DNA of 51,344 nucleotides from WJJR01 sp964440935 (lineage in GTDB: Bacteria > Zixibacteria > MSB-5A5 > WJJR01), in contig CAYTTY010000028.1 in the NCBI GenBank assembly GCA_964440935.1, positions 1 to 51,344 on the forward strand, in the 5' to 3' direction. Within the stretch, counting starts at the first letter, position 1, and each line of letters begins with the position of its first letter. The translations under genes were made by a program, and so were the position numbers. Below the pieces are notes generated by a model that was not told where the DNA came from, did no database searches, and saw nothing but the letters and a program-made list of their open reading frames with translations. Below, one piece after another: positions 25,708 through 33,615 of this stretch.

Positions 25708-27347
25708 GACTGCTCCGTCTCAGAGTGGTTTGTATCGTCACCCGACGATGGCTCACTAGCCGGCGATGAGCATGGGATGCGGAGAATCATCGATGTTCCC
25801 TCATTGGGTTTCGACTGCACGTCGATCTCACCACGATGCCGCTGAATGATGCCGTACACAACGGACAATCCCAAGCCGACTCCCGAGGAATCCTCTTTTG
25901 ACGAGAAAAACGGCTCGAAAATATGGGGGATATCCTTCTCGGGGATGCCTCGTCCGGTGTCGGAGATGGTGATTTCACACATCCGACGGCTTTCGAGACG
26001 GCGTCCGGTGATCGTCAGTTCCCCACCGTTGGGCATCGCTTCGACGGCGTTCATGAGAATTGCAACGACCGCTTGGCGCAACTGTTGCACATCGCCGTAC
26101 ACTATCGCGCCCTCTTCCAAATCGACACGGAGTGAAATCTCGTGGAGTTCAAGGTGATGGTTCACCAGTTGGGTGCAGTGGTCAATGATGTCGGGAACCG
26201 GAACCGGCGCTGCGTCGAGCGGGGCGTTGCGTGAAAACAGCAGCAGGTTCCGTACGATCTTGCCGCACCGGTCGATTTCATCATGAATGAATGACAGCTC
26301 CTTGATGGTCTCTTCGATGGCTGGGTTCTCACCATCCTGTTTTTTCAGCCGCCGCATGCCCAAACTGACATAGGTGTTGATACCGGAGAGGGGATTGTTC
26401 AGTTCGTGAGCGACCGTCGCAGCGAGACGTCCCAGCGACGCCAGCTTTTCCATTTGCGCCATGCCGTCGTAAATGCGCTGCAGTTCATTTGTCTTCTCTT
26501 CGACACGCGTTTCGAGTGTTGCTCCCCATTCCCGCAATTCTTCCCTTGCGGCGCCCAATTGCGCGGTCATGCGGTTGAAGTCACGGGCGAGCCGTCCGAG
26601 CTCATCACGACTGGTTTCGGGGATCCGATGGTTGAGATTGCCGGCGGCCAACGCTTCGGTCCCTTCCGTGAGACGGCGAACCGGACGGTGGACGAAGTAC
26701 CAGACCAGTCCCCCGCTTCCGGCGGCGACAAACACAGCGAACACGATCGACCACATGATGAGCGACTCACGCGACTCGGCCAGCACCTGATCGACGTCTT
26801 TCAGGGACATGCGCACATCGAAGACACCGAGGAGTTCCTTGTCGGCAGGATGGGCATGGCAGGGCGCGTCGGAGCACGCCGGTTCGTTGCGAATCGGGCT
26901 GATCAAAGCGAGCGTGCGGTGGCCGTCGGCTTGACGGACAATCCGATGCCGCATATCGGCACGCGGTGTAGTGAGTGCACCCTGCCCGGTATGGCAGGCG
27001 ACACATTCTTCCGCTTTCAAGTCGACGACCGTGTGTTGCTCCTCCGCTTTGGTGGACACAATGATCTCACCCATCTTGTTGTAGATGCGGATTCCGTCGA
27101 CGCCGGGCTCTTCACCGACGGTCTGGATGATCTGACGAACATCCTCACGCTGATTACGCAGCATGCCGAGATGTGTGGCAGAGTGCAGGACATCGGCGAC
27201 ACGATCGGCCGATTCGCGAATCTGATCCATCAGCGCTGTCGTGTGTTTCTCGACAGTGATCTGCCCGTAGAAGACAAAGCCCGCCGCCACCACAATCACC
27301 AGAATGGCGAAGAGCTTAACGGATAACGATTGGCCAAAGCTGGGCAA
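25704..27347 (-). CDS. Sensor histidine kinase with c-haem motif in the sensor domain
   Basis: A 547-residue membrane kinase. TM1 is at about 9-28 and TM2 at about 196-217. The domain between them is outside the cytoplasm and contains CVACH (115-119), a canonical c-type haem site, and CSDAPCH (158-164), a CX4CH variant. A HAMP linker follows (RPVRRLTEGTEAL), then the H-box with His 314 (ATVAHELNNPLSG) and N/G1/G2 boxes (NAVEAM, DTGRGIP, GVGLGLSVVYGI). The start is TTG with GGAGG 4 bases upstream. A haem sensor would read redox potential or a gas such as O2, NO or CO. This suggests that the upstream electron-transfer genes answer to redox state. Confidence 0.93.
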   Translation of the reverse strand: MPSFGQSLSVKLFAILVIVVAAGFVFYGQITVEKHTTALMDQIRESADRVADVLHSATHLGMLRNQREDVRQIIQTVGEEPGVDGIRIYNKMGEIIVSTKAEEQHTVVDLKAEECVACHTGQGALTTPRADMRHRIVRQADGHRTLALISPIRNEPACSDAPCHAHPADKELLGVFDVRMSLKDVDQVLAESRESLIMWSIVFAVFVAAGSGGLVWYFVHRPVRRLTEGTEALAAGNLNHRIPETSRDELGRLARDFNRMTAQLGAAREELREWGATLETRVEEKTNELQRIYDGMAQMEKLASLGRLAATVAHELNNPLSGINTYVSLGMRRLKKQDGENPAIEETIKELSFIHDEIDRCGKIVRNLLLFSRNAPLDAAPVPVPDIIDHCTQLVNHHLELHEISLRVDLEEGAIVYGDVQQLRQAVVAILMNAVEAMPNGGELTITGRRLESRRMCEITISDTGRGIPEKDIPHIFEPFFSSKEDSSGVGLGLSVVYGIIQRHRGEIDVQSKPNEGTSMILRIPCSSPASEPSSGDDTNHSETEQS

Positions 27348-27446
27348 GAGGCCTCCTCAGTTGGAAATACTCCTGCGCGTTGGCCTTGCGGTCAACGTGA
27401 TATTCATGCCCAATTATTATATAGGTCGAATGATGTCCGGAATTTG

Positions 27447-28184
27447 TCAAAAACCGGAGTTGGGCGGCAGCAATCCCCAGTGGTCGCGGAGAAAGGCCAG
27501 GTAGGTGGATCGGGGGAGAATGCGGTCGGGGTGGACGGTGAGCGTTCCCCCATCAGCGGATGTCGCGCCCAGTTGCGGGTTATGTTGCGAGACCTCGTGG
27601 CAAAGCTCTTTCAGGGCGGTGCGTTCGGTCACACAAAACGCCTGGATTGTGTCGGCATCAACCCAGTCGGACGGCTCGACCGGACCCTGGAGCTTCACGA
27701 GAAGCGCCCATCCCTCATCGTAGGGGTTCTCACGCAGTGCGGAGCCATTATTGGTCCAATTCTCATTCCGTTCGAGCACAATGAGGTCAGTGGGAGCGGG
27801 CCAGCGGAGCGCATCGCCACCGACGAGCATGGACACCAACGTGTCTCCGATGGCAATCCGCCGCCCTGGTCGCGGTAGCGACAGGGTCGGCGGATCGGAG
27901 AATGCATGCAATGCATGGAAGTCGAGCCCCATGAGCCATTTGGTCTCGCTCTGGGGGTGACCCCATAGATGGGACAGATGAAATTGCAATGACTCAGGTA
28001 CCCAAGGCGTGCGCCGAATCGGCTGTGCCCGATCAGGGAACCGTCCGCGTAGCGCCATATCGAGCGGACAGGTGTCGCAATTGAAGCCGCGATCACAAAG
28101 CCAGTAGTCGATCACACCGGCTTCCATCCAAATGCAGGGGCTGCCGACTGCCGGCGCACTGTTCTTGGTCCGTTTCGTCATCAT
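27447..28184 (-). CDS. GcvH-like protein with four-Cys N-terminus, no lipoyl lysine
   Basis: A 245-residue soluble protein. N-terminal cysteines 17, 30, 36 and 39 (CIWMEAGV, then LCDRGFNCDTCPLD) could hold a metal or iron-sulfur cluster. The middle resembles the glycine-cleavage H-protein fold (RIAIGDTLVSML, WPAPTDLIVLERNENW, NPYDEGWALLVKL). Aligning PAPTD with the canonical APLSG turn puts Gly where the lipoyl lysine should be. The C-terminus has GATSADGG, shared with the protein at 30251-30937. It follows the NrfD-like gene by 3 bases. I recall similar Cys-N-terminal H-like proteins annotated as glycine cleavage H in anaerobic delta-proteobacteria; their role is not established. No GcvP, GcvT or lipoate ligase is near. 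Confidence 0.75.
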   Translation of the reverse strand: MMTKRTKNSAPAVGSPCIWMEAGVIDYWLCDRGFNCDTCPLDMALRGRFPDRAQPIRRTPWVPESLQFHLSHLWGHPQSETKWLMGLDFHALHAFSDPPTLSLPRPGRRIAIGDTLVSMLVGGDALRWPAPTDLIVLERNENWTNNGSALRENPYDEGWALLVKLQGPVEPSDWVDADTIQAFCVTERTALKELCHEVSQHNPQLGATSADGGTLTVHPDRILPRSTYLAFLRDHWGLLPPNSGF

Positions 28185-28187
28185 CGT

Positions 28188-29411
28188 CTAAGCCTTCGCC
28201 GGATTCGGATTCAGAGTACCGTTTGGTGACGGGTTCAGCGTGTTGCCCTTGGCCGTCGCGGGTTCCTGTTCCAATGGATTGACATACACAAGCTCACGCC
28301 AGGGTGCCGGGCCGAAGACTGGCAGGTTACGCACCGCCCAGCCAAAGGCTGCGAAACCGAGACTGACTAAGAAGACACTGATCATGACCTCTTCCCACGA
28401 CGGGAAATACCAGCCGGTCTGGCCGGCCATGCCGGTGATCGCTACGTTCATTCGGTTCATCACCAGGCCGAGCACCGCCGACAGCCCGGCAAAGTAGGGA
28501 CCCATCGGATGGTGACGGATTCTGCGAATGGCGACGAGGGTGATCGGGATGATGATCAACAGCGCATTTTCAAGCCAGAACATGCCCGCCTCAAAGGTTG
28601 ACTGGAACATGTAATGGAGCGCATCCCGCCCAATGAGGTCCTGCACCCGCAACACCGCGAGAAATGCCAGCACGACCAGCATCGCGCGACTCAGGTCGAT
28701 CACGATATGACGTTCGAGCGATTTGCCGAAGGCTCGGCTGGACAAGTACGATTCGACGATGACCATACCGAAGCCGATAGCAATCGCCGAGACAAAGAAC
28801 AGCCACGGCAAGCGTGCCGAATACCACAGCGGATGCAGCTTCTGCGGCACAATCAGAAACAGTGAGCCAAGCGACGATTGGTGGAGCGTTGACAGCAGCA
28901 CACCTGCGATCACCAACATCGGTGTTGCAATCTTGAGCACCTTCACCGCTTTGGTCAGTTTGAACCGTTCGAGAAACGCCGGGAAGAACTCGAGCGCCAG
29001 AACGGTCAAGTAAAGCATGACACACCACGCCACTTCCAGCATTACCGAGTGCGGGTTACGGAAGATGATCGGGTGCCAGATGAACCAGGGCCGTCCGAGA
29101 TCGTAGAGCAATCCGACCGCGACTATGATGTAGCCCAAGAACGCGGTGAGGATCGCCGGACGGACGATCGGCTTGAATTCCTTCAGGTTGAAGATATAGA
29201 CCAACGCGGAGATCGTGAATCCGCCGGCGGCCAACGCGACGCCGCTCATGACGTCGAAGCCGATCCACATGCCCCACGGTACGGAATCGGACAGGTTGGT
29301 CGTTGCCCCGAGTCCGAGGGCGAACCGGCGAATCGTCGCCACTACCCCGACAATCACGATGAGGCCAAACACGGCCTTCCAGAAAGTGAGTTGTCTCAGC
29401 TTGTCAGCCAT
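28188..29411 (-). CDS. NrfD/HybB-family membrane subunit
   Basis: A 407-residue integral membrane protein with about ten helices, of the family that binds menaquinone for many respiratory complexes. Typical features are the N-terminal VPWGMWIGFDVMSGVALAAGGF, DLGRPW after the third helix, STLHQSSLGSLFL, and NRMNVAITG. The start is ATG 29411, which overlaps the preceding stop (TGATG); an in-frame extension upstream is shadow sequence. With the adjoining HybA-like ferredoxin it forms the usual membrane electron-transfer pair, but no hydrogenase, nitrite or molybdopterin subunit is encoded next to it. Confidence 0.9.
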   Translation of the reverse strand: MADKLRQLTFWKAVFGLIVIVGVVATIRRFALGLGATTNLSDSVPWGMWIGFDVMSGVALAAGGFTISALVYIFNLKEFKPIVRPAILTAFLGYIIVAVGLLYDLGRPWFIWHPIIFRNPHSVMLEVAWCVMLYLTVLALEFFPAFLERFKLTKAVKVLKIATPMLVIAGVLLSTLHQSSLGSLFLIVPQKLHPLWYSARLPWLFFVSAIAIGFGMVIVESYLSSRAFGKSLERHIVIDLSRAMLVVLAFLAVLRVQDLIGRDALHYMFQSTFEAGMFWLENALLIIIPITLVAIRRIRHHPMGPYFAGLSAVLGLVMNRMNVAITGMAGQTGWYFPSWEEVMISVFLVSLGFAAFGWAVRNLPVFGPAPWRELVYVNPLEQEPATAKGNTLNPSPNGTLNPNPAKA

Positions 29412-30205
29412 CACTCTGCCCCTCCCTTCCCGGTGTCGGTGTCGTGTGGCTTGTGCGGATGCCGCTGGCCACACTGATGTCGGAGTTGGTCGACGCTGGC
29501 GCGCCGGTTGACCAGCCACCAAATGCCCGCGAGCGCGACGCCGCTGGCGGTGATCAGGTTCGGGATCTTCTTCAACGCATCCCACGTCAACTCGGGCAGC
29601 GAACCATCGCCGAGGTCGGTCCGAAAACCGAGTTCCGCAAAGTTGACCGGTGACAGGAACAGGACGTTGGTTCCGCCGACTTCGTGTTCACCGTAGACGT
29701 GATCGTAGTAATCATCCGGATTCTCCCGGATGCGGCGATGCGCTTCTTCGATCAGCTCGTCGCGATAGCCGTAAGTGGTGGCCTCGGCCGGGCAGGCTTC
29801 GGCGCAGGCGGTCTGGCCGCCCTCTTTGACGCGCTCGTGGCACATAATGCACTTGCTTACGAGCGGCGCTCTGCTGTCCCACTCATACCGGGGAACGTCG
29901 AATGGACAGGCCATCATGCAGTAGCGACAGCCAATGCACTTGCTGCCGTCGTAAGTGACCGGACCTTCCGGCGTTTTCGTAAACGCACCCACGGGGCAGA
30001 CCGACACACAGGTCGGCTCCACACAGTGGCGGCAGAGCTTGCGGACGTAATAATCACCGCGTTCCTGGAGGACCGTGTAGGAATTTGCGGTCAGGTCCTT
30101 GTCCTCCACTTGCGGGAGTCCGTTCTGTTCACGGCAGGCGTCCGTGCACGCACCGCAGCCGACACAGCGGGCGATGTCAATCAGTAGTGCTCGTTGCCGA
30201 CTCAT
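29411..30205 (-). CDS. HybA-like four-cluster ferredoxin with C-terminal anchor
   Basis: A 264-residue protein with four 4Fe-4S sites: CVGCGACTDACRE, CRHCVEPTCVSVCP, CIGCRYCMMACP and CIMCHERVKEGGQTACAEACP. It resembles the HybA/DmsB/NrfC group. Residues about 218-236 (NLITASGVALAGIWWLV) form one C-terminal transmembrane helix, as in HybA. There is no Tat or Sec signal at the N-terminus (MSRQRALLIDIARC), so the clusters probably face the cytoplasm, unlike E. coli HybA. It would connect a cytoplasmic donor or acceptor with the NrfD-like quinone site. Confidence 0.9.
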   Translation of the reverse strand: MSRQRALLIDIARCVGCGACTDACREQNGLPQVEDKDLTANSYTVLQERGDYYVRKLCRHCVEPTCVSVCPVGAFTKTPEGPVTYDGSKCIGCRYCMMACPFDVPRYEWDSRAPLVSKCIMCHERVKEGGQTACAEACPAEATTYGYRDELIEEAHRRIRENPDDYYDHVYGEHEVGGTNVLFLSPVNFAELGFRTDLGDGSLPELTWDALKKIPNLITASGVALAGIWWLVNRRASVDQLRHQCGQRHPHKPHDTDTGKGGAE

Positions 30206-30250
30206 GGCTAATACCTCATCTTCAAGGTTCTGCGCTCCAGTACACGTTCC

Positions 30251-30937
30251 TTACATCAATCCGAACGAGCTCTTGAAGTTGGCGAACTGCTTTTCATCGC
30301 AGGCGTTCGTCAACGGATCGTTCGGGACACCGCCATCGGCAGAGGTCGCGCCTATCAGTGCCGGTTTGGGCACCACGGTGTCGGCGAACTCGCGCAACTT
30401 CTCGATTTCCTTCTGCAGCCACTCACTGGCGCGTTCACCCAGCGTCATCCGATTCAGATGCGGCTGGAGGTTTTGCGGTACGATCGCGTACAGCGGTGGT
30501 TCGACCCCTTCATCGGGCATCGGTGTGAAGTAACTCTGCACGATGCCATCGACCGGAGAGACGATTTTCGCCGTCCGGCCATCGGACCGCAGCTCGGCGA
30601 TGGCATCACCGCGCTGGACGACCTGCCCTTCCTTCAGCAGACCGACCACCTTGAAATCGGCCATCGCTTCGCGCAGGAAGCGATCAATACCCACCGACAC
30701 CGACCCGTCGGGCGACAACTCGACGAAGGTGTGTCCTTCATCATAAAAGCGGTCCGCCCGCGGCGTGAAGTCGGCTGGCTGGAGCGCTTCTTGCCCCATC
30801 CAGACTTTCTGCAGCGCCTCGCGTACAAAGGCTGGCGCAAATGCGCGAACCGGCTGTTTCGCCGTCGCACGCCGTCGGACCAGCGCGTCAACCGTGAGGA
30901 AGACGGCGATCGTTGCGACTACCAGAATTGCGACCAT
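30251..30937 (-). CDS. Membrane-anchored GcvH/biotinyl-lipoyl-like protein, no lipoyl lysine
   Basis: A 228-residue protein, first gene of the run. Residues 1-18 form one transmembrane helix (VAILVVATIAVFLTV) followed by RRR, so the rest is cytoplasmic. The central part has the H-protein fold: VELSPDGSVSVGIDRFL, GDAIAELRSDGRTAKIVSPVDGIV. Counting back from the SPVDG turn, the lysine position holds Gly, with Lys only 4 residues before the Pro, so lipoylation is unlikely. The C-terminus has GATSADGG and ends in FKSSFGLM, similar to the ending of the protein at 27447. AAGGAGA lies 6 bases before the ATG. Function unknown; tight linkage to the NrfD/HybA pair suggests an accessory or electron-transfer role. 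Confidence 0.75.
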   Translation of the reverse strand: MVAILVVATIAVFLTVDALVRRRATAKQPVRAFAPAFVREALQKVWMGQEALQPADFTPRADRFYDEGHTFVELSPDGSVSVGIDRFLREAMADFKVVGLLKEGQVVQRGDAIAELRSDGRTAKIVSPVDGIVQSYFTPMPDEGVEPPLYAIVPQNLQPHLNRMTLGERASEWLQKEIEKLREFADTVVPKPALIGATSADGGVPNDPLTNACDEKQFANFKSSFGLM

Positions 30938-31032
30938 GACTGTCTCCTTACTCCGTGAAAGTTTGCTTTCTTTCGCTCTCTTTGGGCCGCTCTCTGCCTT
31001 CTTGCAGAGGCTTTAGGCCAGTCAAATCATAT

Positions 31033-31048
31033 ATCAAACATCGTGCCA
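31033..31048 (-). promoter_or_regulatory. Sigma-54-like promoter before the redox operon
   Basis: On the minus strand TGGCAC (31048-31043), five bases, then TTGAT (31037-31033). The -24 element is perfect. The -12 element departs from TTGCA/T at the usually conserved C. It lies about 95 bases before the first gene, at a correct distance for a short leader, and the operon encodes a sigma-54 activator. Confidence 0.45.
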
Positions 31049-31480
31049 AAATTCACAAGGCCAGCCCGATTCTGCCCGTGACTATAAGTCGTTGTTGTTA
31101 CGTGAGTTACGATTGCATATCTGGCGTTAAGCGGGCGATCTGGTCAGATGATCGATTCAAATCATGTTGTGAAATACATCACATTGAACCCAATTGTCGT
31201 AATTCTGTATAGGACAACGGTTTGTGGGTGTCGTATTTTGCTACGTTGAATGTCGCGAAACTCTACAGTTGACTGTTGAGAATTGAGATTGGCGGCGAGG
31301 ACTGGTCATTCCTGGCATCAACATGATCACTTTTGACAATCGTTGCCTGAAGTGATGATTGTACTCTGCGCAATCTCATATAGAGTTGGGTGAAGAGAAG
31401 TCGGAGATTGGGTTAACGGTACTGAGACGATTGTGTTCAACAAATGAGAGGAACTCTCACATTGATGAGGAGAAGCGGCC
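31049..31480. other. AT-rich intergenic region
   Basis: This stretch between the leftward redox operon and the rightward DinB-like gene has no plausible coding sequence and is AT-richer than its surroundings. It would hold activator sites for the sigma-54-like promoter and the promoter for the next gene. I saw no clear operator repeats. Confidence 0.35.
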
Positions 31481-31984
31481 ATGTTTCGCACTATCGATGA
31501 TTTCCAGCGGTCCTGGGAACAGACACAAAACGACACCCTGAAAATCTTTGATGCGCTGACCAACGAGTCCTTGAGTCAATCCGTGGCCGATGGTCATCGG
31601 ACCATCGGACGTATCGCCTGGCACATTGTCCAGACCATACCGGAGATGATGGGATTGACCGGTCTCAAGATCTCCGGTCCGGATGAGACAACCCCGCCGC
31701 CCACTAACGCGGCAACCATTCGCAAAACGTATGCGGAGACCGCGTCGACGTTCCTCAAGGAAGTAACCGACAAATGGTCGGATGACACCCTCCTGCAGAC
31801 CGATGAGTTGTACGGTGAGACCTGGCCGCGCGGATTGACGCTGATGATCATCATTGTCCACGAGGTGCATCACCGCGGACAGTTGACCGTGCTGATGCGT
31901 CAGGCGGGACTGACCGTCCCCGGAGTCTTCGGGCCGGCCAAAGAAGAATGGGCGGCCTTCGGCGCGCCGGTACCGGCGATCTAG
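31481..31984 (+). CDS. DinB-family protein
   Basis: A 167-residue four-helix-bundle protein of the DinB/YfiT superfamily. Potential metal ligands are His 48 (IAWHIVQ) and the HEVHHRGQ segment near residue 127, the standard triad positions. Such proteins are often thiol-dependent transferases or stress-induced proteins; the substrate here is unknown. GAGGAG lies 9 bases before the ATG. Monocistronic. Confidence 0.88.
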   Translation: MFRTIDDFQRSWEQTQNDTLKIFDALTNESLSQSVADGHRTIGRIAWHIVQTIPEMMGLTGLKISGPDETTPPPTNAATIRKTYAETASTFLKEVTDKWSDDTLLQTDELYGETWPRGLTLMIIIVHEVHHRGQLTVLMRQAGLTVPGVFGPAKEEWAAFGAPVPAI

Positions 31985-32006
31985 TGTTATGTCACGCGTG
32001 ATATGT

Positions 32007-32170
32007 CGTAGGGCAGGAGCACTGCGCGTCCATGACTTCGGAGACTGCGTGGGGCGCTGGCAGCGCAGGGCTCCTGCCGATGGCGTTGTCGCGTGTCCGG
32101 CAGGAGCCCCGGGCGGGCAGCCGAATTGACCATGCCGAGCACGCATGGCGCCCGGTGCTCCTGCCCTACG
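32007..32170. repeat. Inverted-repeat element with 16-base ends
   Basis: CGTAGGGCAGGAGCAC at 32007-32022 and GTGCTCCTGCCCTACG at 32155-32170 are perfect inverted repeats. An inner pair GGGCTCCTGCCG/CGGCAGGAGCCC lies between. It directly abuts the left part of M1 copy D and may have displaced its left end. Confidence 0.6.
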
Positions 32171-32435
32171 GAGTTCTGTCCGGCTCTTCAGCGTGCCGTC
32201 ATGCGCCCTCGCGTGACGGCTATCTCCCCTACTGACCAGACGTCACCCGAGGGCGGGTGACGCCACATATGAACGCCGTATTGTCCGATTGAACAACGAT
32301 GTAGCACGGGCGTCTCGTTTACACTGAGTAAGCCGAAGCGCCCGTGCGGCATGGCCCGTTCGACCTTGCTCACGGCAAGCGGGACGGCCATGCTACGGTG
32401 GCTTGATTCGGACAGTATTTCTGACAATCGCTCTA
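32171..32435. repeat. Family M1 copy D (left end degraded)
   Basis: The right end TTTCTGACAATCGCTCTA is intact. The core GTGCCGTCATGCGCCC to CGCCACATATGA matches copies C and G. Additional internal palindromes (GCACGGGCG/CGCCCGTGC) make this copy longer. The left terminal repeat is not recognisable beyond TTCTGTCCGG. Confidence 0.6.
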
Positions 32436-32453
32436 ATTCATCTGAACAGAGTA

Positions 32454-32645
32454 TCATTCCGGTTCTGATGTTTGCTGTGAATAACCACTGCACCGTAGCA
32501 CCGGCGTTTCCGGGTACTTGCGAAAGCGATCATCACTGAACGACAGGCCGCATTGCACGAAGACGGAGTCTTTGGGCGTTGTGATTGTGTTGGCGTGACG
32601 GCATGATGTGCAGAGGCCCCAGTTGTGCGGATCGTCAGTTCGCAA
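32454..32645 (-). CDS. Small protein with CxxC...C...C pattern, overlapping DUF309 stop
   Basis: A proposed 63-residue product starting at TTG 32645, eight bases upstream of the stop of the preceding DUF309 gene, in another frame. GGAG about 10 bases upstream supports coupled translation. It has a compact motif: GLCTSCRHA, SVFVQCGLS and PVLRCSGY, four cysteines that could bind zinc. I recall similar short CxxCxH...CxxS...RYP...CxGY proteins as conserved unknowns. The function is unknown. The upstream extension of this frame is a shadow of DUF309. Confidence 0.5.
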   Translation of the reverse strand: MRTDDPHNWGLCTSCRHANTITTPKDSVFVQCGLSFSDDRFRKYPETPVLRCSGYSQQTSEPE

Positions 32646-33192
32646 CGTCGTTCGACTCCCTCCGCGCTTTGTCGCTGAGAGTGATTGTCGGCGGCGTGTC
32701 TGTTGTTCCGTTGAAAAATTCATGAGCCGAATTGCAAAACTTCGGAACATCGACACCCATGTAGATCCCGTCAAAGCCACGCAGCTTGTCCATTGCCTTA
32801 TCCAGCAGGCTTGACCCCGCTTGTGGATTGTCCGGATCCATGAACCGTCGCAGATTGGCGGCGGCCACCTGAACGATGCCCTGTAAGAACACGCCCACTT
32901 CGGAGTTGTGTCCCACAGCATGCCAGAGCGATTCCAACTCCTCGTGGCATTCCCACCAGTAAGCGAAGTTGAACAGGTCGATGCCGTAGAGATAGGTCTC
33001 CGATTCCTCCCAGCGCATTGGATCGATTGGCGGCGGCGAGGGTTCCGGTTGATCGTAGGAGTGGCCTCGTGGCTCACGCCGGGGATGCGGGAAGTGGCCG
33101 GGGACGAAACGGTACGGCGGGAATGGTCGGGTCGAATACCGGACGTGCTCCGGGTCGGGTGGTTGGGGTTGGCTGGTTCGGGATGATATCAT
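32635..33192 (-). CDS. DUF309-family protein
   Basis: A 185-residue protein. The core at about 65-135 matches the DUF309 family: LFNFAYWWECHEELESLWHAVG and FLQGIVQVAAANLR, with the characteristic E-CHE/E-W pattern. The first 60 residues are Pro/Arg/Ser-rich and probably disordered. The ATG at 33192 has only a weak ribosome binding site and M1 copy E lies just upstream. Function of the family is not established. Confidence 0.8.
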   Translation of the reverse strand: MISSRTSQPQPPDPEHVRYSTRPFPPYRFVPGHFPHPRREPRGHSYDQPEPSPPPIDPMRWEESETYLYGIDLFNFAYWWECHEELESLWHAVGHNSEVGVFLQGIVQVAAANLRRFMDPDNPQAGSSLLDKAMDKLRGFDGIYMGVDVPKFCNSAHEFFNGTTDTPPTITLSDKARRESNDVAN

Positions 33193-33205
33193 TGGTGGAT
33201 GACTC

Positions 33206-33506
33206 TATAGCGATTGTCAGATGTCCTGTCCGATTGAGAAGAGGTGAGGCTTGGTCTACTTGCATATTCACGTTTGGGTGCCACGGGCCTTTAGGCCCGT
33301 GAATCGGGATCGTGTGAACGTGGAACCACGGGCCTCAAGGGGCGTGTTGCAAAACCCCCGAGAATCAGAGCCTTCGGGAGAGCGATCCGCCGCGGCGGAT
33401 CGCTCTCCCCAGTCTGAGGTGTTGATAGTCAGCAGGTTCTTCAACACGCCCCTAAAGGCCTGCGGCACCCGAAGGGGAACGGAAAGTACTTCTGACAATT
33501 GCTCTA
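33206..33506. repeat. Family M1 copy E with a nested M2 element
   Basis: The ends are TATAGCGATTGTCAGA and TCTGACAATTGCTCTA. Inside, GGCGTGTTGCAAAA (33341-33354) and TTCTTCAACACGCC (33437-33450) are M2 ends around a hairpin (AGAGCGATCCGCC/GGCGGATCGCTCT). The overall plan matches copy B, so these two form a subfamily. Confidence 0.65.
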
Positions 33507-33615
33507 AACCCATCCTAAGGGTTGATCGATTTCGTCGATCAACGCTTAGGGTGGGGCACCCCGGTCGGAGTGCCTGCTCCCTTTCCCCTCAATCGAACAG
33601 AATCCCAATACTTGC

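Noticed and set aside
27348..27446. Separate promoter for the kinase gene (TATATAAT on the minus strand)
   Set aside because: The nearby TTGACA is 21-23 bases away, too far for a normal spacer. An internal start is possible but not supported.
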